Source: Shinella sp. H4-D48 (GTDB lineage: Bacteria > Pseudomonadota > Alphaproteobacteria > Rhizobiales > Rhizobiaceae). Taken from it: 64,000 nt of DNA. Shown here one piece after another: positions 15,817 through 23,209 of this stretch (positions within the stretch are counted from its first letter, which is position 1; each line of letters begins with the position of its first letter). The stretch spans positions 1,410,001 to 1,474,000 of the forward strand of contig NZ_CP093337.1 in NCBI RefSeq assembly GCF_022637395.1, in the 5' to 3' direction. Both the position numbers and the translations under genes were made by a program. The notes beneath the pieces were generated by a model. The model saw only the letters and a list, made by a program, of their open reading frames with translations. It did no database searches and was not told where the DNA came from.

Positions 15817-16116
15817 TCAGGCGGCGGACTGCGCCTTTCCGGCGCACGGTTCATGAGCAGTTACGGGCCGCAGGTTCGTTTCCCTTGATGTGCCCGGCGA
15901 GACCGGCGACAGCCGCATGAGGGGCGCTCGCCAGCGCCTTTCCTTTTCGGTTGGCAGAGGCGTACAGGTCGGCGGTGTGCCGTCCACAAGGTCAAGACCG
16001 GCATCCCGCAGCAGGCGCCGGTCCGCGCGCCTGACAAGGTGCTGCAACGCCTCTTTTTCGGCTTGTCTCAGCCGGAGGTTTTTCAAAAAATTCCGCAATG
16101 TCGCCAGGATGTCCAT
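15817..16116 (-). CDS. DUF1127-like small protein
   Basis: 99 residues from ATG 16116. A start at 16164 would add 16 residues of different character. The N-terminal part MDILATLRNFLKNLRLRQAE and then LVRRADRRLLRDAGLDLVD is the DUF1127 (YjiS-like) motif, a short Arg-rich helix pair ending in L-x-D-I/L-G/D. The C-terminal half is Pro/Thr/Arg-rich and unconserved in appearance. In rhizobia DUF1127 proteins of this kind often sit back to back with a LysR gene, as here (98 bases between starts). Some short DUF1127 proteins bind RNA and affect phosphate and carbon metabolism; whether this one does is unknown. Confidence 0.65.
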   Translation of the reverse strand: MDILATLRNFLKNLRLRQAEKEALQHLVRRADRRLLRDAGLDLVDGTPPTCTPLPTEKERRWRAPLMRLSPVSPGTSRETNLRPVTAHEPCAGKAQSAA

Positions 16117-16214
16117 GCCGTGCGCCTTTCGTTCCGCATCACAGCCAAGCAAAGCCATAGACATTTGACAAACGAATAGCGATGATGGCAGGCATTAGAA
16201 AAGGCGATGTCTAA

Positions 16215-17099
16215 ATGTACCCACCTCTTGAAAGCGATCTGCTCCGGATTTTCGTCACCGTCGCGCAGGCGGGCAATGTCACCCATGCCGGAGAGCGGCT
16301 CGGGCGAACGCAGTCGGCGGTGAGCATGCAGGTGCGAAAGCTGGAGGAGTCCGTCGGGGCGAAGCTCTTCGCCCGCGGCCCGCGCGGCGTCGGGCTGACG
16401 ATGGAGGGGCAGAGATTGCTTCCCTATGCCAAGCGCATCGTCGGCCTTGTCGATGAGACGACTGCGGCGATGCGCACGCTTCCGCTCGACGGTCCGGTGC
16501 GGGTCGGCATTCCCGAGGAGTACAACCAGACCATCCTGCCCAACGCGCTCGCAGCTTTCGCCCAGGTGCATCCCGGTGCCGAAGTGACGGTGTTCTGCGG
16601 CTACACCGCGCAGCAGATGGAGGCTTTGGCGGCCGACGACCTCGATCTTGCCGTCATCTTCGAATGGGACGGCGGCATTTCCGGCGAGCTATTGGCCATC
16701 GATCCGACGGTCTGGGCGGTCTCGGTCGGGCATGACCTGCATCTGGAGCGCCCGGTGCCGGTGGCCTTGTACCGGCGTTCGGTCTGGTGCCGGGAGTTTG
16801 CGGAGCGCTCGCTGGAACGCTACGCGATCCCCTATAGGGTCGCCTATACCAGCGATACGAGCAGCGGCCTGCGCTCGGCGGTGTCGAGCGGTCTTGCCAT
16901 TGCACCGCTTGCCCGCAGCAACATTCCCGCCGGCGCGCGCGAATTGACGCAGGCCGAGGGCTTTCCGCAGGTCGATTCCTCGCGCGTCGTGCTCAAGCGC
17001 AATCCACGGCGTGGCGGGCCGACCATCGACGGCATGGCGGATCTTGTTCGAAAGTCCTTCGCGCCGCTGGCCGCGGCGACCGATCAGGCTTTCGGATAG
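16215..17099 (+). CDS. LysR-family transcriptional regulator
   Basis: 294 residues. The winged helix-turn-helix is at residues 8-66 (LRIFVTVAQAGNVTHAGERL, then TQSAVSMQVRKLEESVGAKLF) and the effector domain from about 92 (VRVGIPEEYNQTILPNALA through SGLAIAPLARSNIP). It diverges from the DUF1127-like gene, the usual place for a LysR regulator that controls its neighbour and itself. The 3' end overlaps the convergent gene at 17084 by 16 bases. The ligand cannot be inferred. Confidence 0.88.
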   Translation: MYPPLESDLLRIFVTVAQAGNVTHAGERLGRTQSAVSMQVRKLEESVGAKLFARGPRGVGLTMEGQRLLPYAKRIVGLVDETTAAMRTLPLDGPVRVGIPEEYNQTILPNALAAFAQVHPGAEVTVFCGYTAQQMEALAADDLDLAVIFEWDGGISGELLAIDPTVWAVSVGHDLHLERPVPVALYRRSVWCREFAERSLERYAIPYRVAYTSDTSSGLRSAVSSGLAIAPLARSNIPAGARELTQAEGFPQVDSSRVVLKRNPRRGGPTIDGMADLVRKSFAPLAAATDQAFG

Positions 17100-17443
17100 G
17101 CTCTCTCTAGCCCGCCGGACCGGGTCAGGCCGGCCCGAAAGGCGGCATGGGCGGCGTGTTGGCTGGAGCGCGCGCATTCCATGAGGCGGATTTGCAGGCG
17201 CGCGGGCGCCGTTTCACCCAGCCATTCGCCAAGTTTTTCCAGCTTGAGGGAATTCAGGAAACGCGCGGTGGACGCCCGGTCGAGAGAGAGGGTCAGGCCT
17301 TCGAGCAGGTTCTCATCCTGCTGCGCGTTTTCCATCAGCAGGCGCAGATAGGCCTTATCGCCATCGCCGAGCGCCGAAAGCTTTTCGGCAACGGTGTCCC
17401 TGTCCGGAAATGCGGCCAGATCTGCACTCATGTCGTCCCCCAT
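17084..17443 (-). CDS. Hypothetical helical protein
   Basis: 119 residues from ATG 17443; other possible starts are ATG 17431, which has GGGGGACGAC before it, and 17488. The protein is mostly helical with a leucine-rich central part (KLSALGDGDKAYLRLLMENA, then LEKLGEWLGETAPARLQIRL) and no cysteine cluster, signal or membrane segment. I recognise no family. It overlaps the LysR gene end by 16 bases and is divergent from the YheO-type regulator gene. Confidence 0.5.
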   Translation of the reverse strand: MGDDMSADLAAFPDRDTVAEKLSALGDGDKAYLRLLMENAQQDENLLEGLTLSLDRASTARFLNSLKLEKLGEWLGETAPARLQIRLMECARSSQHAAHAAFRAGLTRSGGLERAYPKA

Positions 17444-17556
17444 AGAATCATTTCCACCTTGGATAGGATGTGCAATGGCCTGCCGCAAGCCGTGCGGTGT
17501 ATCTGGACGGAAAATCCAATATTGACAAAATGTCTACAATTGGATTGTTTGTCGCC

Positions 17557-18204
17557 ATGTTTGATTCTGCGAATTCCGATACGCTGCTTGTGCGGCATGC
17601 CACGACGGCCTCAGCCATCTCCACTCTCTTCTATCCCCATGCCGAGGTCGTGCTGCACGATCTCGAAACGGGCTTGATTGCCGGCATCTGGAATGCGTTT
17701 TCCGGTCGCAAGCCCGGCATGGAATCCTTCGTCGGCGGCGAACTGGAGGAGGCCGGCGAAGCGGGCGTCTATGGCCCCTATGAAAAGACCGGTGAGGACG
17801 GACGACGCCTGAAATCGGTGACGGCCGTTCTGAAGGATGAGTTCGACCAGGCCCTCGGCCTGCTTTGCATCAATATGGATGTCTCGCATTTCGATGCGGC
17901 GGCAAAGCTGCTTTCAGCCTTTACCGGAACGGTGGCGCCGCGTCCACCGTCGCTGTTTTCCGGCGACTGGCGAGAGGAGATCAACACCGCGCTGCACGAC
18001 TGGCTGCGCACCCACGGCCTTGCGCTGACCGCCCTGAAGAAGGCCGAGCGCGTGGCGCTGGTCGCGGCGCTTGATGAGCGCGGGCTGTTCCAGACGCGAA
18101 ACGCGGTCGATCATCTCGCCAGCCTCATCGGCGCCTCGCGCGCCTCGATCTATAACTATCTCGCCGATGCCCGGCGCCAGAATTCCAAGGACATGACCTC
18201 GTGA
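17557..18204 (+). CDS. YheO-type PAS/HTH transcriptional regulator (DauR-like)
   Basis: 215 residues from ATG 17557; the same frame is open from 17470, with other ATGs at 17470 and 17530. The N-terminal PAS_6 (YheO) domain is marked by LFYPHAEVVLHDLETGLIAG and ALGLLCINMDVSHF. The C-terminal HTH_22-like helix-turn-helix is VDHLASLIGASRASIYNYLA. Relatives such as DauR sense amino-acid-related ligands and control catabolic operons. The stop codon overlaps the GTG of the aminotransferase gene (GTGA), so regulator and enzyme are translationally coupled and the regulator probably governs the enzyme's substrate pathway. Confidence 0.8.
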   Translation: MFDSANSDTLLVRHATTASAISTLFYPHAEVVLHDLETGLIAGIWNAFSGRKPGMESFVGGELEEAGEAGVYGPYEKTGEDGRRLKSVTAVLKDEFDQALGLLCINMDVSHFDAAAKLLSAFTGTVAPRPPSLFSGDWREEINTALHDWLRTHGLALTALKKAERVALVAALDERGLFQTRNAVDHLASLIGASRASIYNYLADARRQNSKDMTS

Positions 18205-19334
18205 CCACGTTGCCGGATTTCCGCCTTGAAACCCATTTTTCCCGCTGGGAATTCAAGGCCCGCCACCACATGACAGCAAGTGATGCCGAGACCATGACCA
18301 TGTCCGAACTCCTGGCGCTTGCCGAGCCTGAAGATCTGGAGGCATGGGAGCGCGTCTCACTCGGCTATACGCAGACCTGGGGTGCGCCGAAACTGCGCGA
18401 CACCATCGCCTCGACCTACGAAACGCTTGAGGGCGCTGACATCCTGACCTTTGCAGGCGCGGAGGAGGGGCTTTACTGCGCCATGCTTGCGCTGCTCGGT
18501 CCTGATGATCAAGCCATCGTCACCGTGCCGAACTACCAGTCCATGGAGACCCTGCCCGTCACCATCGCGGGCCGCGTGACGGGCGTGGCGCTGCGACCGG
18601 AGAACCGCTGGCAGCTCGACCTCGACGATGTGCGGGCCGCGCTTCGCCCGGAAACCAGGCTCATTGCCGTCAATTTCCCCAACAACCCCACCGGTGCCAT
18701 CGCCGATCATGCGATCTACCGCGAGCTGGTGGCGCTGTGCGCTGAGCGCGGCATCCATCTGTTCTCCGACGAAGTCTATCGCGGGCTGGAGGTCGATGAT
18801 GCCAAGCGCCTGCCGCAGGCCGCCGACCTGTTCGACAAGGGTATGTCGCTCAATGTCATGTCCAAGGCCTATGGCCTGCCGGGCCTGCGCATCGGCTGGA
18901 TTGCCTGCCGCGACCACGCACTGCTCGAACGCATGGAGAAGATGAAGCACTACCTCTCCATCTGTAACGCGCGCCCATCTGAGGTGCTGGCCGGCATCGC
19001 GCTCAAGGCGCGCGAGACGATCCTGGCCCGAAATCGTGCCCTGTGCGCCGAGAACACTGAAAAACTCGGCCGATTCTTCGCGGATTATCCGCATCTCTAC
19101 CAATTCACTCCGCCCGATGGCGGCTGCGTCGCCTTCGCGCGCTATATCGGGGCCGATGGCGTGGAGCAGCATTGCCGGCGGCTGGTGGAGGAGAAGGGCG
19201 TGCTTCTCCTGCCGTCCAGCCTCTATGTCTCCGATCTGCTGCCGGTGCCGGCGGATCGTTTCCGCGTCGGCATCGGACGCAGGAACATCGACGCGGGTCT
19301 TGCGGCGTGGCGGGAGTTCCTGGCCGAGGCCTGA
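18201..19334 (+). CDS. PLP-dependent aminotransferase, class I/II
   Basis: 377 residues, GTG start overlapping the regulator stop by 4 bases. Fold-type I aminotransferase motifs are present: TFAGAEEGLYCAMLALLGPD, VNFPNNPTGA, LFSDEVYRGLE, the PLP lysine K222 in SKAYGLPGLRIGW, and RFRVGIGRRN near the C-terminus. The substrate is not predictable from motifs. The coupling to a YheO/DauR-type regulator suggests catabolism of an amino acid or derivative. Confidence 0.85.
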   Translation: MTTLPDFRLETHFSRWEFKARHHMTASDAETMTMSELLALAEPEDLEAWERVSLGYTQTWGAPKLRDTIASTYETLEGADILTFAGAEEGLYCAMLALLGPDDQAIVTVPNYQSMETLPVTIAGRVTGVALRPENRWQLDLDDVRAALRPETRLIAVNFPNNPTGAIADHAIYRELVALCAERGIHLFSDEVYRGLEVDDAKRLPQAADLFDKGMSLNVMSKAYGLPGLRIGWIACRDHALLERMEKMKHYLSICNARPSEVLAGIALKARETILARNRALCAENTEKLGRFFADYPHLYQFTPPDGGCVAFARYIGADGVEQHCRRLVEEKGVLLLPSSLYVSDLLPVPADRFRVGIGRRNIDAGLAAWREFLAEA

Positions 19335-19337
19335 TCG

Positions 19338-19706
19338 TCAGGTGTTTTCATGCGCCAGCCGCGTCTCAAGGTCGGCGATGGTCGCAAGAAACCAGATGGA
19401 GCGGCCCTTGTTCGTCTCGCGCACGAAATCACGAAGCGCCTTGCTGCCTTCAAGCAGCGCCGTGACATCGCCGATGATGGCGCAGCGCAGATGGTAGTTG
19501 ACGAATTTCTGGAAGACCGTTCCGGCAAGACGCGTTTCCAGCCGCAGGAAATCCGGGCCGAGCTGTTCGACCGGAATGGCGACGAGCGTGGCACCGGCCG
19601 AAAAGGCCTCGCTAATGACGTCATTGCCGTCCGCTTCGGTTGCGACCGGCATGCCTTGCGCGGAAAGAACGAGCACTTTCGTGCCCGACATCTCGATCGT
19701 CTGCAT
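19338..19706 (-). CDS. DUF4180 domain protein
   Basis: 122 residues from ATG 19706, with a strong AAGGAG 9 bases ahead; the frame upstream to 19808 is not needed. The sequence GNDVISEAFSAGATLVAIPV followed by GPDFLRLETRLAGTVFQKFV and CAIIGDVTALLEGSKALRDF is typical of DUF4180, small STAS-like alpha/beta proteins of unknown function often found alone. It converges on the aminotransferase gene (3 bases between stops) and is downstream of the BHMT terminator. Confidence 0.75.
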   Translation of the reverse strand: MQTIEMSGTKVLVLSAQGMPVATEADGNDVISEAFSAGATLVAIPVEQLGPDFLRLETRLAGTVFQKFVNYHLRCAIIGDVTALLEGSKALRDFVRETNKGRSIWFLATIADLETRLAHENT

Positions 19707-19745
19707 GGTGCCTGCTCCTTGAACTTTCGCTTCCCGTAAGCCGTG

Positions 19746-19781
19746 ACAAAAAGCCGCCCTCGGTGCTGACCGGGGCGGCTT
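19746..19781 (-). terminator. Rho-independent terminator of the betaine-homocysteine methyltransferase gene
   Basis: Read on the minus strand, AAGCCGCCC and GGGCGGCTT form a 9-bp stem around a 13-base loop, followed by TTTTT and then GTCACGG. It lies 24 bases after the stop codon of the gene at 19805-20821, a classic intrinsic terminator. Confidence 0.85.
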
Positions 19782-19804
19782 GCAATTGTCGATCGGACAA
19801 TCGG

Positions 19805-20821
19805 TCAACCGCGCCGGCGGCCGCCACGTTCGCGCGCGGGCGCCGCGGCGGTTTCATTTGCGGTCTTGTTGCGCAGCGGGCCGATCTTTTCGATGATCGC
19901 CTCGAGTGTCGGGCGTTCACGCCGCTCATGCGCGTCGAGAGCAACGCGCATGGCGGCAAGGTGTTCGCAGGACGTGCCGCAGCAGCCGCCGATGATGCGT
20001 GCGCCGGCATCACGGGCCAGGCGCGCATATTCCGCCATCAGCGGCGGCGTACCGGAATAGTAGATTTCCGAGCCGCGGAATTCCGGGATGCCGCAATTGC
20101 CCTTCACGACCACCGTGGCCGACGGGTCGGCGCCGGTCATGTCGAGCAGCGAGGACAGGATGTCCGACGCGCCGACGCCGCAATTGGCGCCCACCGCGAG
20201 CGGACCCGCGCCGATATCGCCGGCAACACCGTGGATATCCTTGGGGTGCAGGCCCATCATCGTCTTGCCGGCCGTGTCGAAGGAGCCGGTATAGACGAAG
20301 GGCATGCCGACCTTGGTGGCGGCTTCCGCGGCCGCGCGGATTTCATCCGCTGATGACATCGTCTCGATCCAGGCGACATCCGCGCCGCCGGCCTTCAGGC
20401 CCTCGATCTGCTCGACGAAGGCTGCGACCGCGTCGTCATAGGTCATGGCGCCGAGCGGCACGAGAAGTTCGCCGGTCGGCCCGACCGAACCGGCGACGAT
20501 GACGGTGCGCGAAGCCTTGTCGGCGACCGCGCGCGCGATTTCCGCGGCCTTCCTGTTGAGCTCATGCACACGATCCTGCGCATGGTGCAGTTTCAGGCGA
20601 TGCCGCGTGCCGCCGAAGGTGTTGGTGAGGATGATGTCGGCGCCCGCATCGACGAAGTCCTGGTGCAGCTTCGTGATGTTCTCGGGCTTGGCCTCGTTCC
20701 ACAGTTCCGGCGCTTCGCCCGCTTCCAGCCCCATGGCGAACAGCGACGTGCCGGTTGCGCCATCGGCAAGCAGGAAGGGTTTTTCGGCAAGGAGGCTGGC
20801 GAGCGGATTCGTGGCGGTCAT
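19805..20821 (-). CDS. bmt: Betaine-homocysteine S-methyltransferase
   Basis: 338 residues from ATG 20821; the frame upstream to 20881 is discarded. This is a zinc-dependent homocysteine methyltransferase barrel: LLADGATGTSLFAMGLEAGE, NTFGGTRHRLKLH, AGSVGPTGELL, and the zinc-ligand cysteines C214 (GANCGVG) and C280-C281 (IIGGCCGTS). It transfers a methyl from glycine betaine to homocysteine, giving dimethylglycine and methionine. Rhizobial BHMTs of this type are called Bmt; the symbol rests on family resemblance and the adjacent betaine transporter. The last 17 residues (NETAAAPARERGGRRRG) form an Arg/Gly tail resembling those of the corrinoid-pathway enzymes in this window. A good terminator follows. 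Confidence 0.82.
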   Translation of the reverse strand: MTATNPLASLLAEKPFLLADGATGTSLFAMGLEAGEAPELWNEAKPENITKLHQDFVDAGADIILTNTFGGTRHRLKLHHAQDRVHELNRKAAEIARAVADKASRTVIVAGSVGPTGELLVPLGAMTYDDAVAAFVEQIEGLKAGGADVAWIETMSSADEIRAAAEAATKVGMPFVYTGSFDTAGKTMMGLHPKDIHGVAGDIGAGPLAVGANCGVGASDILSSLLDMTGADPSATVVVKGNCGIPEFRGSEIYYSGTPPLMAEYARLARDAGARIIGGCCGTSCEHLAAMRVALDAHERRERPTLEAIIEKIGPLRNKTANETAAAPARERGGRRRG

Positions 20822-20982
20822 GGCATGTCCTCTGTTTGCACCATCATATAAAGATTTCTTTATGTGGTTGCAATGGTGCAATGGCAGCGCCTTCCATGGC
20901 CGCAGTGCAAGTCTGCCTGGTCATGGTGATTTGGCGCCATGAGATACGACTGAAAGAAAAAGGCACCGCATCAAACGGGAAG

Positions 20983-21005
20983 AGGGCGCCCGGGGCGCCC
21001 TCTTG
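20983..21005 (-). terminator. Strong GC hairpin downstream of the transporter ATPase gene
   Basis: AGAGGGCGCC / GGCGCCCTCT is a near-perfect palindromic stem around CG, located 20 bases after the stop of the gene at 21025-22068. No T-run follows immediately on the minus strand, so termination may be factor-assisted or the stem may protect the 3' end. Confidence 0.55.
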
Positions 21006-21024
21006 AAATGTTTGCAGTTCAGGC

Positions 21025-22068
21025 TCAGGCCGCCTTCGCCTCATGGCTCGTCGGCGTCACCATCGAAGAGATGATCGCGCCGAGGTTGATCGCGCCGATC
21101 GGCTGGCCCGCCTCGTCCACAACATGCGCCTGTGTCTGGTTGGCGCCCGTCATGGCGCGGGCGGCAGTTTCCAGCACGGTGCCCTTGACGATCGGCATGC
21201 CCTCGGGATTGCCGGCGAGCGGCGCCATGATCGTCTCGACATTGACGACGCGGCCGCGGTTCACTTCCTTCACGAAGGCCGTGATGTATTCGTCCGCCGG
21301 GTTGAGCACGATCTCCTGACCGGTGCCCTGCTGCACGACCATACCGTCACGCAGGATGGCAATCTTGTCGCCGAGGCGCAGCGCCTCGTCGAGGTCGTGG
21401 GTGATGAAGACGACGGTCTTCTTCAGTTCCTTCTGCAGGTCGAGAAGCACGGTCTGCATGTCGACGCGGATCAGCGGATCGAGGGCGGAATAGGCTTCGT
21501 CCATCAGGAGGATGTCGGCATCGTTGGTCAGGGCGCGCGCGAGGCCCACGCGCTGCTGCATGCCGCCCGAAAGCTGGTTCGGATAGTGGTTCTCGAAGCC
21601 CGCGAGACCGACGCGCTCGATCCACTGCTTGGCGCGCTTTTCGCGTTCGGCCTGGCCGATGCCCTGGATCTCAAGGCCGTAGACCGTGTTATCCAGCACC
21701 GTGCGGTGCGGCAGCAGTGCGAATTTTTGAAACACCATCGCTGTCTTGTGGCGGCGGAATTCGCGCAGATCGTTTTCGCTCATCCGACAGACGTCGACAC
21801 CGTCATAGAGCACTTCGCCGGCAGTCGGATCGATCAGGCGGTTGATGTGGCGGATCAGCGTCGACTTGCCCGAGCCGGAGAGGCCCATCACGACCATGAT
21901 GCCGCCGGCGGGCATGGAGATGTTGATGTCGCGAAGACCGAGCACATGGCCGTACTGCTGGTTCAGTTCGGCCTTGCCGAGCCCGTTCTTCACCGCATCG
22001 ACGTAGTCGCCGCCGCGGGGTCCGAAAATCTTGTAGAGGTTGCGGACCTCGATTGCATGACTAACCAT
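21025..22068 (-). CDS. proV: Glycine betaine/proline-type ABC transporter, ATP-binding protein
   Basis: 347 residues. Walker A is GLSGSGKST (62-70), the signature is LSGGMQQRVGLARAL, Walker B is ILLMDEAYSALDP, and the H-loop is FITHDLDEA. The ProV/OpuAA group is shown by the N-terminal extension before the Walker A (YVDAVKNGLGKAELNQQYGH) and by the C-terminal region after the ATPase that is CBS-like (AHVVDEAGQPIGAINLGAI). It powers uptake of quaternary ammonium compounds or proline. Its ATG lies 8 bases inside the permease gene end, so the two are cotranslated. ProV is used as a family symbol; the actual substrate may be choline, glycine betaine or proline betaine. Confidence 0.85.
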   Translation of the reverse strand: MVSHAIEVRNLYKIFGPRGGDYVDAVKNGLGKAELNQQYGHVLGLRDINISMPAGGIMVVMGLSGSGKSTLIRHINRLIDPTAGEVLYDGVDVCRMSENDLREFRRHKTAMVFQKFALLPHRTVLDNTVYGLEIQGIGQAEREKRAKQWIERVGLAGFENHYPNQLSGGMQQRVGLARALTNDADILLMDEAYSALDPLIRVDMQTVLLDLQKELKKTVVFITHDLDEALRLGDKIAILRDGMVVQQGTGQEIVLNPADEYITAFVKEVNRGRVVNVETIMAPLAGNPEGMPIVKGTVLETAARAMTGANQTQAHVVDEAGQPIGAINLGAIISSMVTPTSHEAKAA

Positions 22069-22972
22069 GAATTACCTCCGAATGCTTCTGTAGTCGCCTG
22101 CCATAGGCCTGGCTTGTACGGTCGAAAATGATGGCGATGGCCACGAGCGCGAACCCGTTGAGGAATCCCACCGTGAAAAACTGATTGTTGATGGCCTGAA
22201 GGACGTTCTTGCCGAGACCGCCCACGCCGACCATGGACGCGACGACGACCATTGCGAGCGACATCATGATGGTCTGGTTGATGCCGGCCATGATGGTCGG
22301 CAGGGCAAGCGGCATCTGCACGTTCTTCAGCTTCTGCCAGGCGGATGAGCCGAAAGCGTCGGCCGCTTCCAGCACTTCCTTGTCGACAAGGCGGATGCCG
22401 AGATTGGTCAGGCGGATCATCGGCGGCACGGCATAGATGACGACCGCGATCAGGCCCGGTACCTTGCCGATGCCGAAGATCATGACGACGGGGATCAGAT
22501 AGACGAAGCTCGGCATCGTCTGCATCACGTCGAGGACCGGGTTGATGAAACCCTGCACCCGGTCGGAGCGCGCCATGGCAATGCCGATGGGGATGCCGAT
22601 CACGATGGCGATCAGCGTACAGACCGTGACCATGGCGAGCGTCACCATCGTATCGTTCCACAGACCCAGCATGCCGATGACAAGCATCGATGCGGCCGTT
22701 CCTATGACGATCTTGGTGTTGCGGCTGGCGAAGTACACGATGGCCAGCAGGATCAGCAGTATGACCGGCCACGGCGACGTGACGAACAGGCGCTCGAGAT
22801 AGTTCAAAAACCACTGCAACGGCTGGACCATTGCATCGATTGCATTGACGTAACTTCTGACGAGCCCCTTGAACCCGTCATCGACTGTCTTTCGCACCGC
22901 GCGAATGCTCGCGTCGCTGAATGCCGGAAACTTGCAAAGAAAGACCGGCAACGAGTCGCATAGTCCTGCCAT
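22061..22972 (-). CDS. proW: Glycine betaine/proline-type ABC transporter, permease
   Basis: 303 residues. After about 65 residues of N-terminal extension come six or so membrane segments (WPVILLILLAIVYFA, MLVIGMLGLW, LAMVTVCTLIAIVIGIPIGI, FVYLIPVVMIFGIG). The EAA-loop region GIRLVDKEVLEAADAFGSSA and the conserved GINQTIMMSLAMVVVASMVG of the ProW/OpuAB family follow. Gene order substrate-binding protein, permease, ATPase is standard. 237 bases separate its start from the binding-protein stop, with a hairpin in between that could lower permease expression relative to the binding protein. Confidence 0.85.
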   Translation of the reverse strand: MAGLCDSLPVFLCKFPAFSDASIRAVRKTVDDGFKGLVRSYVNAIDAMVQPLQWFLNYLERLFVTSPWPVILLILLAIVYFASRNTKIVIGTAASMLVIGMLGLWNDTMVTLAMVTVCTLIAIVIGIPIGIAMARSDRVQGFINPVLDVMQTMPSFVYLIPVVMIFGIGKVPGLIAVVIYAVPPMIRLTNLGIRLVDKEVLEAADAFGSSAWQKLKNVQMPLALPTIMAGINQTIMMSLAMVVVASMVGVGGLGKNVLQAINNQFFTVGFLNGFALVAIAIIFDRTSQAYGRRLQKHSEVIHG

Positions 22973-23174
22973 CCTTTTCCCCTCTTCCTACCGGTCGATG
23001 GTGCCCCGCAATGCGACGGATGTTTCCGGCATCGCGAATGGGGCGGCTTGTACAGCGATATTCTTCTTATTGTTCCGGTTTGTCCGTATTGGCACGGGCG
23101 GCGGCCCGATATTGTACTGTTTGCGACTTTCTGGGTGAAGATCAGTCAAATGCCTGACCGCACCAAAGGCAAAT

Positions 23175-23204
23175 GGCACCGGCAGCCGCAGGGCCGCCGG
23201 TGCC
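23175..23204 (-). terminator. Hairpin between binding-protein and permease genes
   Basis: GGCACCGGC / GCCGGTGCC forms a 9-bp perfect stem 5 bases after the stop of the binding-protein gene (23210). No T-run follows. In binding-protein-dependent transport operons such stems often stabilise the upstream message and give excess binding protein. Confidence 0.5.
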
Positions 23205-23209
23205 TGATG

